A stretch of 14,394 nt of DNA. Source: JAQUPP01 sp041649955 (lineage in GTDB: Bacteria > Patescibacteriota > Patescibacteriia > UBA2591 > JAQUPP01). This document shows, piece after piece, positions 8,306 through 14,394 of this stretch. The stretch lies in contig JBAZMD010000018.1 of the NCBI GenBank assembly GCA_041649955.1, positions 1 through 14,394 of the forward strand, in the 5' to 3' direction. The position numbers and the translations under genes were made by a program. The notes under the pieces are model-generated. The model searched no databases and was not told the origin of the DNA. It saw only the letters and a program-made list of their open reading frames with translations. Position 1 is the stretch's first letter, and the number at the start of each line of letters is the position of its first letter.

Positions 8306-8773
8306 ATGGAAAGAACAATAGTTTTATTAAAACCAGATGCTCTTCAAAGAAATTTATTAGGCGAAATTATTGCGCGTTTTGAAAAAAAAGGGCTTAAAAT
8401 TATCGGACTCAAAATGATGAAATTGTCAGACGAAGTTTTAGCTGATCATTATTCTCATCATCGCGATAAGCCATTTTTCGGTAAACTGGTTAATTTTATG
8501 AAAAGCGCGCCGGTTATAGCTATAGCATTAGAGGGACTAGAAGCAATAGAAGCGGTGCGGCTTTTATGCGGTCCGACTTCAGGACGCAAAGCAGATGCGG
8601 GCAGTATCAGAGGTGATTTTGCGATGAGTTCTCAGCAAAATATTATTCATGCTTCAGATTCGCCCGAAACGGCTGAAAAAGAAATTTGGCGATTTTTTAA
8701 TAAAAATGAAATTTTTGATTATCCCAAAATAGATTCCTCCGCTATTTACGCCGAAGAAGAATTGGAAAAATAA
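8306..8773 (+). CDS. ndk: Nucleoside diphosphate kinase
   Basis: Ndk transfers the gamma phosphate of ATP to nucleoside diphosphates through a phosphohistidine, balancing cytoplasmic NTP and dNTP pools. From the ATG at 8306 the protein has 155 residues, close to the usual 135-155. It begins MERTIVLLKPDAL, the standard family start with the nucleotide-binding lysine. It contains CGPTSGRKADAGSIRGDF and the active-site histidine in NIIHASDS (family NxxHGSDS). The frame is open back to a TTG at 8282, but the ATG matches the family N-terminus and the extra eight residues are not conserved-looking. No Shine-Dalgarno is visible. Its place after rpoBC links it to RNA precursor supply, and the terminator at 8861-8898 ends the transcript. 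Confidence 0.97.
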   Translation: MERTIVLLKPDALQRNLLGEIIARFEKKGLKIIGLKMMKLSDEVLADHYSHHRDKPFFGKLVNFMKSAPVIAIALEGLEAIEAVRLLCGPTSGRKADAGSIRGDFAMSSQQNIIHASDSPETAEKEIWRFFNKNEIFDYPKIDSSAIYAEEELEK

Positions 8774-8860
8774 TCTTACAAATAAATTATTATTTTTTCT
8801 TAAAAATTATGCTTAATAAGCATATAAATAACCATAAATATTCTCAAGTAAACGTTAATT

Positions 8861-8898
8861 AATTAAAAGCCTCACTTTAAAAAAGGAGGCTTTTAATT
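8861..8898. terminator. Bidirectional terminator between convergent genes
   Basis: AATTAAAAGCCTC (8861-8873) and GAGGCTTTTAATT (8886-8898) are perfect 13-base complements. The loop can pair further (CTTT 8875-8878 with AAAG 8882-8885). The stem ends in A/T runs on both sides, so it can stop ndk transcription on the plus strand and the minus-strand kinase operon arriving from the right. A smaller 7-bp hairpin (TATGCTT 8808-8814, AAGCATA 8818-8824) lies upstream. The rest of 8774-8921 is A/T-rich and holds no gene. Confidence 0.88.
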
Positions 8899-8921
8899 TT
8901 GAAGTAAGAGTTTTAGAAAGA

Positions 8922-9950
8922 TTACATTTTTAATATTTGATTAAGATTTTGAAAAATTCTATCAATATTATTAATATCTAGTAAATGTTTGCTTTCCGTA
9001 AGATGTAATAATTCGTCTTTTAGAGTAGATAACAATTCTGTTTTTTTCAGTGATAAAAAGTTTTTTTCAGCTTGTGAAATTACTTGATTAATTTCTTTTT
9101 TAGATATGTAATATTTTTTTGTTAGATTTGGCATTTTTATAATTTGTTGACGTAGGTAATATAAATCAAGAAAATTTGATATTGTATCAGGAAAATGTTT
9201 TATTAAAAACATATTTTTATCTTTTTGATCCCATATTTCTTTGTCAGCATATTTTTTTGCTTCCTCAATAAGAAAGCTCGTATATTCTTCTAAGTTTAAG
9301 GTGGTTTGACTGAATACTTCTTTTCGGTTGAATCTGCGAATCATTCCGGCTACTCTATTTACCCATGAGCAATCAACAAATATGATTAAATCATAATAAT
9401 GTTTAATCATATTTTGCGCTATAAGTGTACCGTCAATCAGGTAAAGAGTGCGAGATGTTGGCTTAACCAGAGTATAGGGTTGTTTTGAATCCATATCAAT
9501 ATAAATTCCGGAACCGAATTGCGTATCAGAAATTTGTTGGCAAGTTTTTATTTTTTTAAAATAGCGGCCTTGCCAAAATTTTTTAGAGGACTCAAATTGT
9601 ATCTCGGATAATTTTTTTTCAAACCATTTTTGCTTAATTAAATCATATCGCGGACACATCCAAAAATTATTATTTTTTATGCTTTTTAAGGCATTAGCAA
9701 AGTCCTTAAGATAAAAACGCTTGGCATAAGTATTTGAATTAAGACTGTCTCCATTGATCCAATAATCAAAGGGCAAATATATCACATTTATTAGTGATAT
9801 CTTTAGTTTTTCACAAAGTTGCGAAGCAATCCTTGATTTTCCACTTGCAACATATCCCGTGATGCCAACAATTATATTTTCATGCGATTTTAATTTATGC
9901 GCTTTTAATATCTTTTTTATTAATAAATTGAGCATTTGGTTTTTTTGCAT
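8922..9950 (-). CDS. Uridine kinase/phosphoribulokinase-like P-loop kinase
   Basis: The protein has 342 residues. It has a Walker A motif GITGYVASGKS (29-39), then PFDYW, the substrate-side motif PRYD, and a second core block (LYLIDGTLIAQNM, then YYDLIIFVDCS, then R-rich RVAGMIRRFNRKE). This order matches the uridine kinase/phosphoribulokinase family, which phosphorylates a ribose- or ribulose-type hydroxyl with ATP. About 110 C-terminal residues (roughly 230-342) are lysine-rich and partly helical and do not match the usual short family C-terminus, so the substrate cannot be read from sequence. It is the last gene of a four-gene minus-strand operon, 37 bases after the epimerase-like gene. 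A second ATG at codon 6 could be the start. No Shine-Dalgarno is seen. The stop is 23 bases before the shared terminator. Confidence 0.75.
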   Translation of the reverse strand: MQKNQMLNLLIKKILKAHKLKSHENIIVGITGYVASGKSRIASQLCEKLKISLINVIYLPFDYWINGDSLNSNTYAKRFYLKDFANALKSIKNNNFWMCPRYDLIKQKWFEKKLSEIQFESSKKFWQGRYFKKIKTCQQISDTQFGSGIYIDMDSKQPYTLVKPTSRTLYLIDGTLIAQNMIKHYYDLIIFVDCSWVNRVAGMIRRFNRKEVFSQTTLNLEEYTSFLIEEAKKYADKEIWDQKDKNMFLIKHFPDTISNFLDLYYLRQQIIKMPNLTKKYYISKKEINQVISQAEKNFLSLKKTELLSTLKDELLHLTESKHLLDINNIDRIFQNLNQILKM

Positions 9951-9987
9951 ACTATTTTTGTTTCAGATATTTATATATTATTCATCT

Positions 9988-10635
9988 TCAAATTTTTTTT
10001 ATTTGTTTTTTAAGTTGATTCCATTGATGATTGATATCGGTAAAATTAAAAAGGAGACTTCCTATCACTACAAAGTCCGTAAGTTGAATAAGTTTATTAA
10101 AAGTTTGATAATTAACGCCGCCGTCTATTCCTAAAATTATCTTATGATATTTTCTCAATCTTTTCAAATTTTTTAATGCTTTTTGGTCTAATGGTTTACC
10201 TTGCTCACCAGCCTCTATGCCCATTACCAAAATACAATCAACCATATTAATATAATGATTTATATCATTATAATGGCTATGAAGATCTTGAGCAATTCCT
10301 ACTGAAAATTTATTTGAAAAATAAGAAATCATGGAGATTATATTATTTTTTTTCATCCAAGGAAAAATATGTATTATTACTCGATCTCCAGTGAATTCTG
10401 GTAAATGAATTTTACTCCAATTCTCTTGATAATTAAATATATGATAATCAATTTGTGGTTTAAAAATCGACCTTTTTTCCTTCAAGAAAGAATCAAGTGA
10501 TATCAAATTTGGCATGGAGCGCCCTATGGTTAGATCAAGGTGTATTCGTTTACAATTCAATTTATTAACTAATATGGCGCGTTCTTTCATGGTTCTCTGG
10601 ATACAAACAATACTCGGAGTCATTATTTTATGCAT
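9988..10635 (-). CDS. Ribulose-phosphate 3-epimerase-like TIM-barrel protein
   Basis: The protein has 215 residues, the normal length for Rpe, which interconverts ribulose 5-phosphate and xylulose 5-phosphate at a metal centre. The four expected metal ligands are visible: H32 and D34 in IHLDLT, H65 in DYHIFN, and D171 in GIDGGVN. The phosphate-binding end GxN...VIGSLLF is also present. The sequence is otherwise divergent: the family PGFGGQ loop is replaced by EAGEQGKPL (about 141-149). A different sugar phosphate is therefore likely, or a change of activity. The first ATG overlaps the end of the glycosyltransferase gene by 8 bases, and a second ATG four codons later is an alternative start. 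The overlap shows translational coupling in the operon. It ends in TGA, unlike most genes here. Confidence 0.72.
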   Translation of the reverse strand: MHKIMTPSIVCIQRTMKERAILVNKLNCKRIHLDLTIGRSMPNLISLDSFLKEKRSIFKPQIDYHIFNYQENWSKIHLPEFTGDRVIIHIFPWMKKNNIISMISYFSNKFSVGIAQDLHSHYNDINHYINMVDCILVMGIEAGEQGKPLDQKALKNLKRLRKYHKIILGIDGGVNYQTFNKLIQLTDFVVIGSLLFNFTDINHQWNQLKKQIKKI

Positions 10636-11416
10636 ATTTTTTAATTTCTAACTCATTTTTAAGTTCTTTCCATCTTCTTAATTTTTTTTGTATATCGCCG
10701 CCATTAAAATGCATTGCATAAACCTTTTTTTTACCCAACCAAAGTTGATTATTTTTAACCATTGGATTATATTGACGCAAACAATTATTTTTGATTGGCA
10801 TAGGCTTAACCTTTATTGCATGTGTTATTAAGCAGTAATTGAATATATTTTGATCAAATATAGAAGGATATTTTTTTTGACTTTTTACATATTTTTTCCA
10901 ATCATTTAGACATATCTTAAAAAAATTTTCGTGTAATTTTCGGGAAGCAAAAAATACTCCGGTATTAAAGTAAAAATAACTTTTATCTGGCAGGTATTTC
11001 ATTATAAATTTTGGATTGAATGGTTTAAATTCGTCTTCCATTTTTTCTTTATAGCCAACAAAAAAATCTTGTGTTGCTATAAAATACTTATGTGATTTTT
11101 CAAAATATTTATTTGTGGTCCAAAAATTAAAAAGAACCATGACGTCAATATCAATAAAGAGAACCTCTTTAATATTTTTTGGCAAATGATTGAAAATTCG
11201 TAATTTTTCAGCGCATGCATGATCTGGTCTGTCAGGAGGAAAAGGATTTCCCTTTTTATTGATCAAAATATAATTACAGGGCAAATTCTTTAAGGTTTTA
11301 ATATGTCCAATAGATAAGACGTATACAGGTAATTTTGTGTGTGCACATATTCTTTCAAGCCAAAGTTTAAGTAGTGGGTTATATAGTTCGTTGCAAATCG
11401 TAACAATAGCTTTCAT
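10628..11416 (-). CDS. GT8-like glycosyltransferase (GT-A fold)
   Basis: The protein has 262 residues. The N-terminal strand MKAIVTICNELY is followed by the metal- and nucleotide-sugar-binding DxD motif D89-I-D91 in VLFIDIDVMV. Next come FNTGVFF (150-156), DQN (188-190) and HFNG (236-239), in the order seen in glycogenin/GT8-type retaining transferases, where the last histidine helps hold the metal and UDP. No signal peptide or membrane helix is apparent, so it should work in the cytoplasm using a nucleotide sugar; donor and acceptor are unknown. The gene starts only 2 bases after the stop of the guanylate-kinase-like gene and overlaps the epimerase-like gene by 8 bases. Three runs of eight A on the coding strand occur in it. 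No Shine-Dalgarno is seen. Confidence 0.72.
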   Translation of the reverse strand: MKAIVTICNELYNPLLKLWLERICAHTKLPVYVLSIGHIKTLKNLPCNYILINKKGNPFPPDRPDHACAEKLRIFNHLPKNIKEVLFIDIDVMVLFNFWTTNKYFEKSHKYFIATQDFFVGYKEKMEDEFKPFNPKFIMKYLPDKSYFYFNTGVFFASRKLHENFFKICLNDWKKYVKSQKKYPSIFDQNIFNYCLITHAIKVKPMPIKNNCLRQYNPMVKNNQLWLGKKKVYAMHFNGGDIQKKLRRWKELKNELEIKKYA

Positions 11417-11418
11417 AA

Positions 11419-12327
11419 TTATTTTTTATTTTGTAATCCGCAAAATTTATCAATTAAATTAACCGCGGCATCAAGTTTGGTTTGTTCATTTTTAATTTTC
11501 AAATCAATTAAGCTTTCAGGAAGTCTCTTTATTATTTTATGGTTGTAGGATAAAGATGACTTAATATCATTATCGCCACGTTTTTTTAATCTTAGTATGA
11601 TATTTTTTGGATCAGTATAAATCCACACCCATTTCATTTGCGGAAAAAGTTTTTTTCTAGCTTTGTAATCATTAACTTGTGAAATAAAAAAGAAATGTAT
11701 TCTTTCGTGATTTTGCCAAACTCCTCGTAGCATATTTGCGGGCTTGATCCAATACCAATTATTTCTGGCTTCAACAAAGTTTGTATAATTAGGATTTTTT
11801 CTTGCTAAATCTAGGTCGTTTTTAGAACAAAAAAAATAATCTATTTTGTTTTGTTCTTCTTGTCGTGGTTTCCTTGTAGTATATGCCGGGTAATTTGATA
11901 TTTTTTTAGGATATTTTTCTTTTAATTTTTTAAAAATTGACGTTTTTCCTGAACCGCTTGCCCCTCCCAATGCAATAATTTTGGGATGTTTTATTCTAGG
12001 AATATCCGGAATTTTTATATTTTTTAGTTTTCCGTATAAGAATAATATTTTTATTCGCTTAATCCAAATAACACTGTAATTATTTTTGTAACTAATTGGC
12101 ATTTCAAATGCATTATTGGCAATTCTTTTTTCACAAAATTTATAAACGAGACTTGCCCATATAGCATATAAGTAATGAGAGGATTTTTTAGATATTTTAA
12201 AAATAATTTCATTCTTTTCATAATTTATTGTCGGATTCGCTAAGATGTGAATATGGTAATTCTTCGTAATATTTTCAATGGTTTTTATTATTTTTTTAAT
12301 TTTATTTTTATTAATAAGATATCTCAT
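11419..12327 (-). CDS. Guanylate-kinase-like protein with unique N-terminal domain
   Basis: The protein has 302 residues in two parts. Residues about 1-112 are lysine- and isoleucine-rich with no family I recognise. Residues about 115-295 form a guanylate-kinase-type P-loop domain: Walker A GGASGSGKTS (121-130), TTRKPRQEE (150-158) with R152 and R155, DY (163-164), and E186 in NFVEAR. Known guanylate kinases use the equivalent arginines, tyrosine and glutamate to bind GMP, but the next motif, normally YGT or YGS, is YWIK here (192-195), so the acceptor may not be GMP. Relatives with this fold also include ribose 1,5-bisphosphate kinase (PhnN). It is the first gene of the operon, 2 bases before the glycosyltransferase gene, and lies about 85 bases after the predicted transcription start. 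Confidence 0.72.
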   Translation of the reverse strand: MRYLINKNKIKKIIKTIENITKNYHIHILANPTINYEKNEIIFKISKKSSHYLYAIWASLVYKFCEKRIANNAFEMPISYKNNYSVIWIKRIKILFLYGKLKNIKIPDIPRIKHPKIIALGGASGSGKTSIFKKLKEKYPKKISNYPAYTTRKPRQEEQNKIDYFFCSKNDLDLARKNPNYTNFVEARNNWYWIKPANMLRGVWQNHERIHFFFISQVNDYKARKKLFPQMKWVWIYTDPKNIILRLKKRGDNDIKSSLSYNHKIIKRLPESLIDLKIKNEQTKLDAAVNLIDKFCGLQNKK

Positions 12328-12417
12328 ATTTATTTTTATGGGCTTAAGGTGATTATTGATTTTAATATATATTTTTACAAAAAATTAGATTAAAATTATC
12401 TTTAAATATACTTTTAA

Positions 12418-12445
12418 ATTATAATAAAAATTGTGATATTGTCAA
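12418..12445 (-). promoter_or_regulatory. Consensus promoter of the four-gene minus-strand operon
   Basis: On the minus strand TTGACA (12445-12440) is followed after 16 bases by TATAAT (12423-12418), both perfect matches to the consensus. Transcription would begin near 12411, about 84 bases before the guanylate-kinase-like gene. The remainder of 12328-12524 is very A/T-rich with no gene. The match is direct; promoter use is inferred. Confidence 0.75.
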
Positions 12446-12524
12446 TTAGTTAAAATTATTACTTTTTATAGTGTCTTATTGATAAATCTTTAAAAGAATT
12501 AAAAAGAAAAAGAGTCTAAGAAAG

Positions 12525-12560
12525 AAAAAAGTCCCTTGAGATAATATCAAAGGGCTTTTT
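12525..12560. terminator. Hairpin terminator of the hydrogenase operon
   Basis: On the minus strand AAAAAGCCCTTTGA (12560-12547) pairs, with two single-base bulges, with TCAAGGGACTTTTTT (12539-12525), and the latter ends in six T. It lies 15 bases after the stop of the DUF1858 gene. The plus strand also ends in five T, so it can act both ways, although no plus-strand gene arrives. It also separates the hydrogenase operon from the promoter at 12445-12418. Confidence 0.85.
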
Positions 12561-12575
12561 GCGTTAAAATATATT

Positions 12576-12782
12576 TTACTTGATAACCTTATTCAATTCC
12601 TTTAATAATTCTGAAAGATTTAATTCATATCTTTCAGCTATCATGCCGATTCTTAATTTATCCATTTCAAAACTGGCCATCGGACAGCTTAAACAGGGTA
12701 AATTATATTTCATTAAAATTTTTTCCGCCTGGGGATGGCTCAAGATTTCTTTTAAAGTTGTTTCTTCGGTTATTTTTGCCAT
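12576..12782 (-). CDS. DUF1858-type small CxxC protein
   Basis: The protein has 68 residues. It fits the DUF1858 family (also called hybrid-cluster-protein-associated redox disulfide domain): N-terminal TLKEILSHPQAEKILMKYNLPCLSCPMA with C30 and C33, then a helical end SELLKELNKVI. The paired cysteines could form a redox disulfide or hold metal; the biochemical role of the family is not established. It starts 9 bases after the stop of the hydrogenase large subunit and sits before the terminator, so it is the last gene of that operon and probably serves hydrogenase electron transfer or assembly (inferred). The ATG gives the expected family N-terminus. No Shine-Dalgarno is seen. Confidence 0.85.
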   Translation of the reverse strand: MAKITEETTLKEILSHPQAEKILMKYNLPCLSCPMASFEMDKLRIGMIAERYELNLSELLKELNKVIK

Positions 12783-12791
12783 AAATTTTAT

Positions 12792-14045
12792 TTAATGAAC
12801 GGCGCAAGAAATGCATAAATCATAAGCTCTGACCAGCATTTCTATTTTTTGCCGTTTTTGATTAGGGGATAATTTTTTTAAGCTCGGAATGAATGTTTCT
12901 AAATCTTTTTCCAGATTAAATAGAAATTGAGCGGTTGGAGTAATAATATTGGCTTTGACGATTTTACCCTGATTGTTTATCTGGTAAGCGTGAATCAGTA
13001 ATCCGCGCGGCGCTTCGCAGGCTCCGACTCCATACCCGGCTTTAATTTTATAAGATACGCGATAAATTTTATTTTTTGATTTTAAATGCTTTTGCAAAAG
13101 TTTTTGGGTTTCTTCAATAAGATGGATTATTTCTATCATTTGGGCGGTCAGATTGTGAAAAGTATTATAGCAGGGCAAATTAAGTCCTAATTTTTTCATT
13201 GCTTGGCGAGCGTTTTTATTGAGTTTATTGCCGGCGATATTCAATCTAGCCAATGGCCCGACTAAATAAGGCTGCTGGTTGCGTTTTACCATGTTTATTA
13301 TTTCGCTCGCTCGTTGAAATTCGATTAATCCTGAGTTGTATTTTTGAGCGGAGATGGATAATTTTTCCGAAGATGAAATATTGCCTTCATAGATTGCATA
13401 TTCTTTGTTATTTTTAAGTCCGACAAATTCAGTTTTTCTGGAAAATTTATTGATTTTTATTTTTCCAAACCAGTCAGACAAATCAATGGCACTGGCTAAA
13501 ATTTCCGGTTGTTTTTCCAAAAGTTTTTTTAATTTTTCCTGATTAGGAGCTTTTAAAAATCCTCCGATATTGGCCGACATCGGGTGAACCGAACGGCCGC
13601 CGATTGTTTCAATCAATTCATTGCCGAATTCGCGAATTTTAATGATATTTTGAAAAGCCGCGGAATGCTTTGACATTAAATCCAAACTGTTTTCCAAGCC
13701 AAGATAATCGGAAGAAGCCATTAAAATATGAAGAGCGTGGCTTTGGATAATTTGTCCGTTAAGCATTATTTTTCTTAAATTCACGATTGGTTCGGGGATT
13801 TTTATTTTTAAAGCTGCCTCAAGCGCTTTGGAGGCGGTGATACAATGAACAGCCGGGCAAAGTCCGCAAATTCTGGCCGTAATCAGAGATGCTTCTTCAA
13901 TCGGCCGGCCGACAAGAATGCCTTCAATTAATCTTGCGCCTTCTTTGACTTCCATTCTGGCCTTAAGTATTTTGCCGTTTAAAATATTCGCTTCCATGCC
14001 CGCGTGGCCTTCAATTTTATTTATGTGTTCAATATTTATCTTCAT
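12792..14045 (-). CDS. NiFe hydrogenase large (catalytic) subunit, group 3-like
   Basis: The protein has 417 residues. This subunit holds the NiFe centre that splits or makes H2. The N-terminal KIEGHAG (10-16) includes the conserved E12; the first nickel motif is RICGLCPAVH with C60 and C63; the second is DLCISCAVH with C411 and C414. The length and the VRAYD-C-ISC ending fit cytoplasmic group 3 enzymes (3b/3c type), which use NAD(P) or other soluble carriers. Two oddities: the usual DPC is DLC, and the protein ends exactly at H417, so there is no C-terminal extension for a maturation protease. The gene lies 32 bases after the small-subunit stop, across a run of 8-base repeats, and 9 bases before the DUF1858 gene. 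The gene order small-large matches a hydrogenase operon that continues off the right edge. Confidence 0.95.
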   Translation of the reverse strand: MKINIEHINKIEGHAGMEANILNGKILKARMEVKEGARLIEGILVGRPIEEASLITARICGLCPAVHCITASKALEAALKIKIPEPIVNLRKIMLNGQIIQSHALHILMASSDYLGLENSLDLMSKHSAAFQNIIKIREFGNELIETIGGRSVHPMSANIGGFLKAPNQEKLKKLLEKQPEILASAIDLSDWFGKIKINKFSRKTEFVGLKNNKEYAIYEGNISSSEKLSISAQKYNSGLIEFQRASEIINMVKRNQQPYLVGPLARLNIAGNKLNKNARQAMKKLGLNLPCYNTFHNLTAQMIEIIHLIEETQKLLQKHLKSKNKIYRVSYKIKAGYGVGACEAPRGLLIHAYQINNQGKIVKANIITPTAQFLFNLEKDLETFIPSLKKLSPNQKRQKIEMLVRAYDLCISCAVH

Positions 14046-14047
14046 AA

Positions 14048-14096
14048 GCTTATTAACTTATTTACTTATTCGCTTAGTTAGCTTATCAACTTCTCC
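14048..14096. repeat. Short 8-base tandem repeats between hydrogenase genes
   Basis: Four imperfect 8-mers with consensus RCTTATTN lie head to tail (GCTTATTA 14048, ACTTATTT 14056, ACTTATTC 14064, GCTTAGTT 14072). Two more follow after a 1-base slip (14081 and 14089). They fill the gap between the small- and large-subunit genes and run into the last small-subunit codons. On the coding strand the unit is AATAAGT-like. The repeat looks like slippage in a non-coding linker; no function is apparent. Confidence 0.55.
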
Positions 14097-14394
14097 CATT
14101 CGTCTTTAACGCCGAATTTTTCCAAAAGATTGTTTAAATCTTCATCGTTTAATCCTTGTCTTTTAAAAATTTTTATTAAATTTTTTGCCGCCGGTTTGGA
14201 TAAAAATCCGCGGCAAGCTGAACAAATTTCTCCGCTTTTTAAACAAACTGCTTGGCATCCGCCCAAAGTAATCGGTCCGAGACAGGGGAGTCCTTTTTGA
14301 AGCAGGCAATCATATTCTCTGATTTGGCATTCATAACAAACCGGCCGTTGAGGAATACAGGGTATTTTGCCGACTAATAATGAAGCGATTATTT
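14078..14394 (-). CDS. NiFe hydrogenase small subunit, C-terminal part
   Basis: The last 104 residues are visible; the N-terminus lies beyond the right edge. The frame is open to the edge, so a TTG at 14266 inside it is not the start. The segment is rich in cysteine in the pattern of group 3 small subunits: CYEC, CLLQKGLPCLGPITLGGCQAVC, then CSACRGF. These ligate the iron-sulfur clusters that carry electrons from the NiFe site of the large subunit to the diaphorase or other partner subunits. After the cysteines come about 40 helical residues (FLSKPAAKNL to EKLIS), as in this family. It lies 32 bases upstream of the large-subunit gene in the same operon. Confidence 0.9.
   Translation of the reverse strand, partial: IIASLLVGKIPCIPQRPVCYECQIREYDCLLQKGLPCLGPITLGGCQAVCLKSGEICSACRGFLSKPAAKNLIKIFKRQGLNDEDLNNLLEKFGVKDEWEKLIS

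Noticed and set aside
9952..9990. TGA read as an amino acid (extension of the epimerase-like gene beyond its TGA stop)
   Set aside because: No long frame has an internal TGA, the family length ends at this stop, and readthrough would add only about a dozen codons before TAG.
10682..10878. Runs of eight A on the coding strand in the glycosyltransferase gene, possible phase variation
   Set aside because: Three such runs occur, but the gene is very A/T-rich and lysine-rich and similar runs appear in neighbouring genes; no frame disruption is seen.

Overview
The window reads as bacterial, A+T-rich and standard-code: TGA is used as a stop and no long frame contains an internal TGA. The short rpoB and rpoC without the large lineage-specific insertions, the lack of Shine-Dalgarno sequences, and a group 3-type NiFe hydrogenase beside compact genes suggest a Candidate Phyla Radiation (Patescibacteria, Parcubacteria-like) genome. 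That placement is an inference from gene features; no rRNA is present to confirm it.

Layout. Left, plus strand (1-8773): the tail of an unrecognised gene, a strong promoter with a ~150-nt structured leader, then rpoB and rpoC (RNA polymerase beta and beta'), a membrane-anchored protein with two OB-like domains, and ndk (nucleoside diphosphate kinase). A perfect bidirectional terminator hairpin (about 8861-8898) closes this block.

Middle, minus strand (12327 down to 8922): four tightly packed genes, read from a consensus promoter at 12445-12418. They are a guanylate-kinase-like P-loop protein with a unique N-terminal domain, a GT8-like glycosyltransferase, a ribulose-phosphate-3-epimerase-like TIM barrel, and a uridine-kinase/phosphoribulokinase-like P-loop kinase. 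The block is visibly richer in A+T than its flanks and has a terminator hairpin on each side, so it looks like a self-contained accessory cassette. Two kinases, an epimerase and a glycosyltransferase suggest making or modifying a phosphorylated sugar or nucleotide and attaching a sugar to an acceptor. I do not recognise this combination as a described system, and it is the best candidate for something new here.

Right, minus strand (14394 down to 12576): the C-terminal part of a NiFe hydrogenase small subunit (cut by the window edge), the complete large subunit, and a small DUF1858-type CxxC protein, ending at a hairpin terminator. The large subunit stops exactly at the last histidine of its nickel-binding motif, so it has no tail for a maturation protease to remove.

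No tRNA, rRNA, CRISPR array, insertion sequence or replication origin was seen. Two RNA polymerase features deserve attention: glycine replaces the near-universal asparagine just before the beta' catalytic NADFDGD motif, and the beta rifampicin pocket differs from E. coli at the positions of S531, A532 and L533.
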